Below are positions 54,460 through 64,000 of a stretch of DNA of 64,000 nt, in pieces. This stretch comes from Meridianimarinicoccus roseus (lineage in GTDB: Bacteria; Pseudomonadota; Alphaproteobacteria; Rhodobacterales; Rhodobacteraceae): contig NZ_QGKU01000048.1 in the NCBI RefSeq assembly GCF_003172915.1, positions 186,001-250,000 on the forward strand. Reading direction: 5' to 3'. Below the pieces are notes generated by a model. The model saw nothing but the letters and a program-made list of their open reading frames with translations. It searched no databases and had not been told where the DNA came from. The stretch's first letter is position 1, and the number at the start of each line of letters is the position of its first letter. The position numbers were made by a program, and so were the translations under genes.

Positions 54460-55449
54460 TCAGCCGGGCAAAGCGCCAAGCGCGCGCGTGTAGACCGCCG
54501 GATCGACATTCCCGCCCGAGGCTATTGCGATTACCGGGTCGCCCTCACGCGCCCCCCCGCCGGATGCTTCTGCCAGCGCGGCGGCCAGCGCGACGGCGCC
54601 GCCCGGTTCCAGCACGATCCGCAAATGGACGAAGGCCAGCGCCATAGCCCGCAGCGCGGCAGAGTCGGGCACCGCGAGGCCTGGCCCGGCCAGCCGCGCC
54701 AGCACCGGAAGCGTGAGGCGGCCCGGTGCCGGGGTCAGGATCGCATCGCAGATCGACCGCGCCCCGGTGGGGTTGGGGCCGGGCGTACCGCGCAGTGCGC
54801 GGGCCATGTCGTCGAAGCCCTCGGGCTCCACGGTGCGCACGCGCAGCCCCGGCGCGCCGCGTTCCAGTGCCAGCGCGATGCCCGCGCTCAGCCCGCCGCC
54901 CCCGCAGCACACCAGCACGTCGGCGCGGTCGATGCCCGCCTCGGCGGCCTGCGCGGCCAGTTCCAGCCCGACGCCGGCCTGCCCGGCGATGACCTGCGGA
55001 TCGTCGAAGGGCAGCACCAGCGGCAGACCGCGGTCTGCACAGATCGCCGCCGCCAGTGCATCGCGGTCACCGGTGCTTCGATCGTAGGTCGCGATCTCGG
55101 CCCCAAGCGCACGGATCGCGACGACCTTGGCGTCGGGAGCATCGTCTGGCAGTACGATGACGGCGGCGATCCCCGCCTCGGCGGCAGCGCGCGCGATGCC
55201 CTGACCGTGATTGCCCGACGAGCAGGCCACGACGCCGCGCACGTCGCTCTGCGTGCACAGCGCCGTGATGGCGGATTTGGCGCCGCGATACTTGAACGAC
55301 CCGGTGTGCTGCAGGCATTCGGCCTTCACGAAGACCGGCCGTCCTGCAACAGCGTCGAGCCCGGGTGCGCGCAGCAGCGGCGTGCGGCGCACATGGCCTG
55401 CAAGCCGCGCCGCCGCAGCGTCAATCATGGCGATGTCGGGCGCCGTCAT
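54460..55449 (-). CDS. threonine/serine dehydratase-like PLP enzyme
   Basis: A 329-residue fold-type II PLP enzyme related to threonine dehydratase and serine racemase. The PLP lysine is K53 in TGSFKYRGA, the substrate loop is SSGNHGQG near residues 77-84, the phosphate-binding glycine loop is CCGGGGLSAG near 180, and SGGN closes the active site. There is no C-terminal regulatory ACT domain, so it is a catabolic-type enzyme. The start overlaps the end of the hydrolase fusion gene by four bases, so the two are translationally coupled. Confidence 0.87.
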   Translation of the reverse strand: MTAPDIAMIDAAAARLAGHVRRTPLLRAPGLDAVAGRPVFVKAECLQHTGSFKYRGAKSAITALCTQSDVRGVVACSSGNHGQGIARAAAEAGIAAVIVLPDDAPDAKVVAIRALGAEIATYDRSTGDRDALAAAICADRGLPLVLPFDDPQVIAGQAGVGLELAAQAAEAGIDRADVLVCCGGGGLSAGIALALERGAPGLRVRTVEPEGFDDMARALRGTPGPNPTGARSICDAILTPAPGRLTLPVLARLAGPGLAVPDSAALRAMALAFVHLRIVLEPGGAVALAAALAEASGGGAREGDPVIAIASGGNVDPAVYTRALGALPG

Positions 55450-56984
55450 GGCAGCGCGGCGATGAACCGTGCGATGGCGTCCTGCGCCTCGGGTTCGTCG
55501 AGGAACGGCACATGGCCCCGGTCCGGCACGTCGGCGAAGGTCATATCGGGTCGGCGTGCGCGCATCGCCTCGGCCGTTGACGCGCTCAGCAGGTCGGACC
55601 GCGCGCCGCGGATCAGCGCCAGCGGCAGGCCTGCGAATGCGTCGAACATCGGCCAAAGGTCCACCGCGCCGCCGGTTGCCGACTGTTCCAGCACCGCGTC
55701 GCGCAGCCGTCGGTCATAGCGCAGCGCGACACCGGTCGGGGTCTGCCGCCAGATCCGTTCGGCATGCAGGCGCCAGCGCTCCAGCGGCACGCCGGGAAAG
55801 CGCGCCTCGTTCCCGGCCTTAAGCGCGGCGGCGCCTTCGTCCAGCGTCCGGTAGGCTGGCGGCACGCCGAGATAGGTGAAGATGTGGCCCAGCCCCGTAG
55901 TGTCGATTTCGGGGCCGATGTCATTCAGGCACACGCCCGAAAGCCGGTTCCGGTGCGGTCCAGCCGCAAGAGCCATGGCGATCAACCCGCCGCGCGAGGT
56001 CCCCAGGATCGCCGCGCGGTCCAATCCCAGATGGTCCAGCAGGTCGATCGCGTCCTGCGCCTCGCGGGCGATTGAATAGTTGCGGTAGTCCGGGTCGTAA
56101 TCCGATGCGCCGCGCCCGCGCGTGTCCAGCCGGATGATCCGCGCCCGGTCCGCGAAGTCGCGCGCCACGAAATCGAAATCGGCCATGTTGCGGGTCAGCC
56201 CGCACAGGCACATCAGTGCCGGTCCGTTGCCCGTGTCGCGGTACGCGAGCCGCAACCCGTCCGACGCGGTGAAGGTCTGCGGCGGATCTTCTGGCGCGGG
56301 ATGCGCCGCGACCAGTGCAGGCAGGCCGGACAGGTCCGCCGCGATGTGGGCGGGGCGCGCCGTCAGCCGGTCTACCGGCGTGCCCGTACGATTCACCCAA
56401 AGCGTGTGAAAGCCGTAGCCCGCACCGCAGCCCGCGTCCCAGCCGTTCGAAGACACGAAGATCACCGCTTCGCGCGCGATGCCGAGGCGCTGTTCCACGA
56501 GGTCGTAGACCTGCGGCGCGGGCTTGAACACGCCGACCTCTTCCACCGACAGAACGGCGTCGATCAGATCGTCCAGCCCGGCCGAGGCAACGGCGGCCTC
56601 CAGCATGGCGGGCGTGCCATTTGAAAGGATCGCGGTTGTCAGGCCCCGCGCTTTCAGGTCGCGCAGCATCGCCGCGACCTCGGGATAGGCATCAAGCTCC
56701 ATGTAGAGCGCGATCAGGCGCGCCCGCAGCACCGGGTCCGAAAGGCCCTGTGCCTCCAGCGCCCAGTCCAGACCGTCGCCGGTCACCTGCAGAAAATCGG
56801 AATGGTCTCCGGCGGCGGCGCGCAGCCACGTGTATTCAAGCTGCTTGGCGCGCCAGTCCGCGGCAAGGCGCGGCCATGTCTCAGCCAATGCCTCGAAACC
56901 GGGTTCGGCCGCGGCGCGGCGCGCTGCGGCGGCCACGTCGAACAGGGTGCCGTAGGCATCGAAGACGGCGGCGCGTAGGGTCAT
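55446..56984 (-). CDS. haloacid dehalogenase (type II) fused to alpha/beta hydrolase
   Basis: A 512-residue two-domain fusion. Residues 1-226 match L-2-haloacid dehalogenase type II enzymes: nucleophile D9 (FDAYGTLFD), QLEYTWLRA near 48-56, S121 (SNGTP), K154 (VFKPAPQVY) and FVSSNGWDA near 177-185, so the fold and catalytic set look intact. Residues 237-512 are an alpha/beta hydrolase with nucleophile S330 in GTSRGG and catalytic H491 (DRGHVPF). A ten-residue proline-rich linker (about 227-236) joins them in one uninterrupted frame. The two are separate genes in most relatives as far as I recall. The ATG at 56984 has AAAGGAAG upstream. It follows the MORN gene by 35 bp and overlaps the dehydratase gene. 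Confidence 0.88.
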   Translation of the reverse strand: MTLRAAVFDAYGTLFDVAAAARRAAAEPGFEALAETWPRLAADWRAKQLEYTWLRAAAGDHSDFLQVTGDGLDWALEAQGLSDPVLRARLIALYMELDAYPEVAAMLRDLKARGLTTAILSNGTPAMLEAAVASAGLDDLIDAVLSVEEVGVFKPAPQVYDLVEQRLGIAREAVIFVSSNGWDAGCGAGYGFHTLWVNRTGTPVDRLTARPAHIAADLSGLPALVAAHPAPEDPPQTFTASDGLRLAYRDTGNGPALMCLCGLTRNMADFDFVARDFADRARIIRLDTRGRGASDYDPDYRNYSIAREAQDAIDLLDHLGLDRAAILGTSRGGLIAMALAAGPHRNRLSGVCLNDIGPEIDTTGLGHIFTYLGVPPAYRTLDEGAAALKAGNEARFPGVPLERWRLHAERIWRQTPTGVALRYDRRLRDAVLEQSATGGAVDLWPMFDAFAGLPLALIRGARSDLLSASTAEAMRARRPDMTFADVPDRGHVPFLDEPEAQDAIARFIAALP

Positions 56985-57019
56985 CGGACTTCCTTTTCCG
57001 GATCATGGCGATGGCGTTT

Positions 57020-58624
57020 TTATTGGGCGGGCGGCTCGGCCACATCCGCGGTGCCGCCCGGTGTATCCGGGTCCGGCCCGACGGGCGGTGGAATCGGATC
57101 GGTGGGCTGTGGCAGGGCCGGGTCGGCCGCGGGGCCCGTGCTTTGCGCCCCGTCCGCGCCTGTGGTGTCCTCCGGTGCCGGGCCGACGCCATCCCCGGAC
57201 GGGACAGAGGGCGTCGCCGCCTCGACCAGCACGCCGTTGCGCCAGGTGCCGCTCAGAACTTCGCCGGTGGCGTAGGTCAGCGTTCCGGTGCCCTCGCGCT
57301 TGCCGCCCTCGAACCCGCCTTCGTAGATGTCGCCAGTGGCATAGACCGCGCGGCCCTGCCCGGTGATCGCGCCATCGAGCCAGTCGCCGGAATAGGTCAT
57401 CCCGTCCGGCGTCGTCATCGTGCCCGTGCCGTGGAACTGGTCGTTGCGGAAACCGCCCTCGTAGATGGTACCGTCGCCGTAGACCGCGCGCCCTTCACCG
57501 CTGCGCAGCCCGGTGTCCCATGCCCCGTCATAGCGGTACCCATCCGGTGCGGTCAGCACGCCCTGGCCGTGCTGGCGGCCGCCGGAAAAGCCGCCCTCGT
57601 AGACCACGCCGTTCGACCGGCGGCTCACGCCGCGCCCGTCGATCACGCCGCGCACCCAGGTGCCGGAATAGCTGTCGCCGTCGGGATAGGTGATGCGCCC
57701 CTCCCCATGCGGCAGGTTCTCGGCGAAACCGCCCTCGTAGATCGACCCGTCGGGATAGACCAGCCGCCCTTCGCCGTGGTGCTGCCCGTCCACCCAGTCG
57801 CCGACATAGAGATACCCGTCGGTACCCCGGAACGTGCCGATCCCGTTTCGCTGGTCGGCCGCGAAAGCGCCTTCGTAGACATCGCTGTTGGCATAGGTCA
57901 TCTTGCCGTTGCCCTGCCGTTGGCCCTGCACCAGAACGCCCTCGTAGACATCGCCGTTCACGTAGGTGACGCGACCGAAGCCGCTCATCTGGTCGTCGAG
58001 CCATGCGCCGTCATAGGTAAAGCCGTCCGGAAGCGTCAGGCGCCCGTCGCCGTTGCGCCGGTCGCTGCGCATCTCGCCGACATAGGTCGCGCCGTCGGGA
58101 TAGGTGATCTCGGCCGCGCCGCTGCGCAGTCCGGCCTGCCAGCCGCCGTCATAGACATAGCCGTCGGGCCGGGTCCAGACGCCACGTCCCTCGCGCTGGT
58201 TGTCCACGAAGCCGCCCTGATAGACCGACCCGTCGGCATAGGTCGCGGTCGCCTCGCCGGTCAGCACACCGTCCTGCCAGTCGCCTATGATGACCGACCC
58301 GTCCAGCAGCGCGATCTGACCGCGCCCGTGGGGCTGGCCGTCGCGGAAACCGCCCTCATAGCTGGCGCCGTCCACGAAAACCGCGCGTCCTTGTCCGGTG
58401 CGGGCCCCGTCCTGCCAGTCGCCTTCGTATACATACCCGCCTGGCAGGGTGTAGCGCCCGGTGCCGTGGGGTTTGCCGTCCCGCATCGTCCCTTCGTAAA
58501 TCCCGCCATTGGCATATTGCTGGGTCACGGTGTCGCCGTTTTCCTGTGCCACCGCCGCCCAGGTCGTCACCAGCGCCGCCGCCGCAATCGCCATCACACG
58601 TCGTTTCCGCTGTCGCGCTGCCAT
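57020..58624 (-). CDS. exported MORN-repeat protein (about 19 repeats)
   Basis: A 534-residue protein with a signal peptide ending near residue 26 (TTWAAVA-QE), then about 19 tandem MORN units of 23 residues from about residue 38 to 475 (for example YEGGFRDGQPHGRG, YVGDWVDGQHHGEG and YEGGFEGGKREGTG), and a 60-residue proline/aspartate-rich tail. MORN repeats form extended beta-hairpin rods that bind lipids or proteins. Units differ enough from each other to argue against recent expansion. The protein is exported, which is less usual for MORN proteins. The ATG at 58624 is the first of a likely three-gene unit with the hydrolase fusion and the dehydratase-like enzyme. Confidence 0.9.
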   Translation of the reverse strand: MAARQRKRRVMAIAAAALVTTWAAVAQENGDTVTQQYANGGIYEGTMRDGKPHGTGRYTLPGGYVYEGDWQDGARTGQGRAVFVDGASYEGGFRDGQPHGRGQIALLDGSVIIGDWQDGVLTGEATATYADGSVYQGGFVDNQREGRGVWTRPDGYVYDGGWQAGLRSGAAEITYPDGATYVGEMRSDRRNGDGRLTLPDGFTYDGAWLDDQMSGFGRVTYVNGDVYEGVLVQGQRQGNGKMTYANSDVYEGAFAADQRNGIGTFRGTDGYLYVGDWVDGQHHGEGRLVYPDGSIYEGGFAENLPHGEGRITYPDGDSYSGTWVRGVIDGRGVSRRSNGVVYEGGFSGGRQHGQGVLTAPDGYRYDGAWDTGLRSGEGRAVYGDGTIYEGGFRNDQFHGTGTMTTPDGMTYSGDWLDGAITGQGRAVYATGDIYEGGFEGGKREGTGTLTYATGEVLSGTWRNGVLVEAATPSVPSGDGVGPAPEDTTGADGAQSTGPAADPALPQPTDPIPPPVGPDPDTPGGTADVAEPPAQ

Positions 58625-58816
58625 GCCTGCCTGCTCCCGTGGTGTTCCGGCCCTTGTGACGTGCTAGATCATCGTGCCGGGATGGGCAACAATCCACCCT
58701 GTCCGGCCATTGGCGCGGCTCGGGCGCATCAGGGTTGGAACGGGTCCGGGCGTACCTTTTTCTCGGCTTTCACATCCGACGCCGCCGTCCTAAGACTGCG
58801 ACAAAGGAGACCGCAG

Positions 58817-60475
58817 ATGGCCGACACCTTCCGCATCACGCTGGCGCAGCTCAACCCTGTGGTGGGCGATCTTGCCGCCAATGCCGCGCAGGCCCGCGCT
58901 GCCTGGGATGAAGGGCGCGGTGCCGGGGCGGGCCTCGTGGCGCTGACCGAGATGTTCATCACCGGCTACCAGATCCAGGATCTGGTGCGGAAGAACGCCT
59001 TCGTGCGCGATGCGATGGCTGCGATCGACCGTCTGGCGGCGGAGTGCGCGGACGGGCCCGCGCTGGCCGTAGGCGGGCCATTCCTCGAGGACGGTCGGCT
59101 TTACAACGCCTATCATGTCTGCGTCGGCGGGCGCGTGGTGACCCGAGTTCTCAAGCATAAGCTGCCCAACACTGACGTGTTCGACGAGGTGCGGTTCTAC
59201 ACGCCGGGTCCGATCAGTGGCCCGGTAAGGATCGGCCCGCTGCGCATCGGCATGCCGGTGTGCGAGGATGCGTGGTCATCCGATGTGGCCGAGGCGCAGG
59301 CCGAGTCCGGCGCGGAGGTGCTGCTGGTGCCGAACGGGTCGCCCTACCACCGCGACAAGCATGACGAGCGGCTGGCGCACATGGTCGCCCGCGGGGTCGA
59401 GACCGGGCTGCCGCTGATCTACCTGAACATGGTTGGCGGGCAGGACGACCAGGTCTTCGACGGCGCAAGCTTCGGGCTGAACCCGGGCGGTCGGCTGGCC
59501 TTCCAGATGCCCGACTTCGTGACCGCGGTGCGCCATGTGGACCTTGACCGCGGGCCTGACGGCTGGCGCATCGCGCCGGGGCCGGTGTCGGCGCGTCCGG
59601 AATCGCTGGAACAGGACTACCATGCGATGTGCCTCGGGCTGTCGGATTACCTGGCCAAATCGGGCTTTTCCAAGGTGGTACTGGGCCTGTCTGGTGGCGT
59701 GGACAGCGCGCTGGTGGCGGCGATCGCCGCCGATGCGCTGGGGCCGGACAAGGTGCGCTGCGTGATGCTGCCTTCGCGCTATACCAGCCAGGCGTCGCTG
59801 GACGATGCGGCGGACGCGGCGGGGAGGCTCGGCACGAAGCTGGACACGCTGCCGATCGGCGGGCCGGTCGATGCCGTGACCGAGACGCTGGCGCCGCTGT
59901 TCGAAGGCCGCGCGCCCGACCTGACAGAGGAGAACATGCAAAGCCGCCTGCGCGGCGTGCTGCTGATGGCGCTCAGCAACAAGTGCGGCGAGATGCTTCT
60001 GACCACCGGCAACAAGTCCGAGGTCGCGGTGGGCTATTCCACGATCTACGGCGACATGGCCGGCGGCTACAACCCGATCAAGGACCTGTACAAGACGCGG
60101 GTGTTCGACATCTGCAATTGGCGCAACGACAATCACCGCGACTGGATGCAGGCGCCGGCCGGTGCCGTGATCCCGCCACAGATCATCAGCAAACCGCCCA
60201 CGGCAGAATTGCGCGAGGACCAGAAGGACGAGGACAGCCTGCCGCCCTATCCCGTGCTTGACCGCATCCTGACGATGCTGGTGGACGAGGACGCATCGGT
60301 GGCCGACGTCGCGGCGAGTGGGATTGACCGCGCGACGGTCGAGAAGATCGAACACCTCGTCTACATCAGTGAGTACAAGCGCTACCAGGCCGCGCCCGGC
60401 GCGCGGCTATCGAAACGGTCGTTCTGGCTGGATCGACGCTATCCGATCGTGAACCGCTGGCGCGACCGGGGCTAG
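58817..60475 (+). CDS. nadE: glutamine-dependent NAD+ synthetase
   Basis: A 552-residue two-domain enzyme that amidates nicotinic acid adenine dinucleotide to NAD+. The N-terminal nitrilase-type amidase has E45, K113 and C149 as its catalytic triad. The C-terminal synthetase has the ATP pyrophosphatase loop SGGVDS at residues 292-297 and the GNKSEVAVGYSTIYGDMAGG stretch. The ATG at 58817 has AAAGGAG six bases upstream. The frame is open much further upstream, but that part is the antisense of the MORN gene. It is divergent from the MORN gene across 192 bp. Confidence 0.97.
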   Translation: MADTFRITLAQLNPVVGDLAANAAQARAAWDEGRGAGAGLVALTEMFITGYQIQDLVRKNAFVRDAMAAIDRLAAECADGPALAVGGPFLEDGRLYNAYHVCVGGRVVTRVLKHKLPNTDVFDEVRFYTPGPISGPVRIGPLRIGMPVCEDAWSSDVAEAQAESGAEVLLVPNGSPYHRDKHDERLAHMVARGVETGLPLIYLNMVGGQDDQVFDGASFGLNPGGRLAFQMPDFVTAVRHVDLDRGPDGWRIAPGPVSARPESLEQDYHAMCLGLSDYLAKSGFSKVVLGLSGGVDSALVAAIAADALGPDKVRCVMLPSRYTSQASLDDAADAAGRLGTKLDTLPIGGPVDAVTETLAPLFEGRAPDLTEENMQSRLRGVLLMALSNKCGEMLLTTGNKSEVAVGYSTIYGDMAGGYNPIKDLYKTRVFDICNWRNDNHRDWMQAPAGAVIPPQIISKPPTAELREDQKDEDSLPPYPVLDRILTMLVDEDASVADVAASGIDRATVEKIEHLVYISEYKRYQAAPGARLSKRSFWLDRRYPIVNRWRDRG

Positions 60476-60497
60476 GTCGGCCCCGGCATCGCTTTTT
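60466..60497 (+). terminator. terminator overlapping the nadE stop
   Basis: CCGGGGC/GCCCCGG stem with a seven-base loop that contains the nadE stop codon, then six bases and five Ts (60493-60497). Confidence 0.5.
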
Positions 60498-60504
60498 CGT
60501 TGCC

Positions 60505-61128
60505 TCAGCCCCGGCGGCGCAGCATCCCCAGCCCGCCGATGGCGCCACCCAGCAGCCACACCGCGGCAGGCAAGGGCACCGGCGCATCCACCGCCGACAG
60601 GCGCACGTCGTCCAGCGCGGGGCCATAGGCATTCGGCTCGTTGCTGGTGAAGGTCAACGTTTCCGACGTCGCATCGGCGGTGAAGTTGAACGTCTCGGTT
60701 ACCCAGTTCATGTTCCCCAGCGTGTTGCCGGTCACGTCGTAGGTATAGCCGCCCGCCTCGTTCCCCACGCTCACCGACAGGGACTTGACGCGGTTGCCGC
60801 TTGTCGGGTTTCCCGACAGCGCAAAGGACAGCGCGTAGGTGGTACCGACGCTCAGGCCGGTCAGAACCTGCGAGATCGCCCCGGCACCCCCGCCGCTCAG
60901 ATCAAGGCTGCGGTTGCCGTCCGCGTTCTGCCAGTAGGTTCCGATCCAGTCGACCGACGATCCGCCGACCGTCCAGCCGGTGATCGCCGTGCTGCCATTG
61001 CCGAGATTGGCGAAGCCGCCGACGGGCAGGGCGGCATCCTGCTCGAACGACCCGTTCACGACGGATGCGCCCTGCGCCGATGCCGCAGCAACGCACAGCA
61101 CCAGTGCGCAAGAGAGTATGGACTTCAT
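60505..61128 (-). CDS. choice-of-anchor C family VPLPA-CTERM protein
   Basis: A 207-residue exported surface protein. A signal peptide covers about residues 1-20. The beta-sandwich domain (ASVVNGSFEQ to the LDDVRLSAVD end) fits the choice-of-anchor C family, whose members end in one of several sorting tags. Here the tag is VPLPAAVWLLGGAIGGLGM plus RRRG, a VPLPA-CTERM signal recognised by an exosortase of the XrtD type in related bacteria. No such exosortase is in this window. The ATG at 61128 has GGAGG six bases upstream. It is divergent from uvrA. Confidence 0.85.
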   Translation of the reverse strand: MKSILSCALVLCVAAASAQGASVVNGSFEQDAALPVGGFANLGNGSTAITGWTVGGSSVDWIGTYWQNADGNRSLDLSGGGAGAISQVLTGLSVGTTYALSFALSGNPTSGNRVKSLSVSVGNEAGGYTYDVTGNTLGNMNWVTETFNFTADATSETLTFTSNEPNAYGPALDDVRLSAVDAPVPLPAAVWLLGGAIGGLGMLRRRG

Positions 61129-61238
61129 CGGAGCCTCCGATTTTCAATGAATTTGCATCAAGATACCACGACCGTCATCGGTAGGTAGTCTTCCGTGGGG
61201 AACTGGTTAACGCTTTTGTCGGCTGCACTTCATTTCGT

Positions 61239-61253
61239 GTTCACCTTTTGTGC
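61239..61253. promoter_or_regulatory. degenerate LexA box upstream of uvrA
   Basis: GTTC, seven bases (ACCTTTT), GTGC: one mismatch from GTTC-N7-GTTC, 63 bp before the uvrA start. uvrA is an SOS gene in many alphaproteobacteria, which raises the likelihood. Confidence 0.5.
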
Positions 61254-61315
61254 TTTATTTCTGATTGGAGACTCACCGGCGATCCCCTAGGTTATGAACG
61301 TAACCGGGGTGCAGC

Positions 61316-64000
<2,685 letters not shown>

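Noticed and set aside
56621-58816. In-frame upstream extension of nadE by 732 codons
   Set aside because: It is antisense to the MORN gene and the fusion gene, and nadE has a near-perfect ribosome site at 58817.

Overview
The window is 64 kb of GC-rich chromosome from an alphaproteobacterium, most likely a member of the Roseobacter group (order Rhodobacterales). The evidence is the gene order of the division and cell wall cluster, the poly-hydroxybutyrate and Frc sugar genes, VPLPA-type CTERM proteins, a cuckoo-type small RNA, and GTTC-N7-GTTC LexA boxes of the alphaproteobacterial kind. I found no tRNA, rRNA, CRISPR array, transposase or integrase. Most of the window is core genome.

Left flank (1-12.3 kb): two FAD-dependent amine oxidases around a YeiH-type transporter, pyruvate carboxylase divergent from a UvrD/PcrA helicase with a perfect LexA box between them, a stand-alone receiver-domain response regulator, a small RNA with two CCUCCUCCC-loop hairpins, and the Fe-S carrier mrp.

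Centre (12.6-37.7 kb): the dcw cluster, almost all on the + strand with short overlaps: mraZ, rsmH, ftsL, ftsI, murE, murF, mraY, murD, ftsW, murG, murC, then murB, ddl, ftsQ, ftsA, ftsZ, lpxC, bamD, recN. These genes make lipid II, build the divisome, start lipid A synthesis and assemble outer-membrane proteins. Between murC and murB sit three secreted-protein genes that do not belong to the classical cluster: a VPLP-CTERM surface protein and an oppositely oriented pair made of a lipoprotein and a PliG-like putative lysozyme inhibitor.

Right part (37.7-64 kb): greA and a membrane protein; electron-transfer-flavoprotein:ubiquinone oxidoreductase; a TPR protein with ispE; a long-chain polyprenyl diphosphate synthase; a DUF2007 gene with a tRNA m6A methyltransferase-like gene; a DUF465 gene; phbA-phbB for poly-3-hydroxybutyrate precursors; a stand-alone EAL phosphodiesterase with a perfect LexA box upstream; the frcBCA sugar ABC transporter divergent from its ROK regulator around a perfect 21-bp palindrome; a BigR/SqrR-type ArsR regulator; an operon of a 19-repeat MORN protein, a dehalogenase/alpha-beta hydrolase fusion and a threonine dehydratase-like enzyme; glutamine-dependent NAD+ synthetase; a second VPLPA-CTERM protein; and the first 895 codons of uvrA, cut by the window end.

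No large undescribed system is visible. The best leads are small: the cuckoo-type RNA, the LexA box in front of the c-di-GMP phosphodiesterase, the hydrolase fusion operon, phased 11-bp triplications at murB and phbB, the accessory surface genes inside the dcw cluster, and strong hairpins in the mraZ leader and between phbA and phbB.
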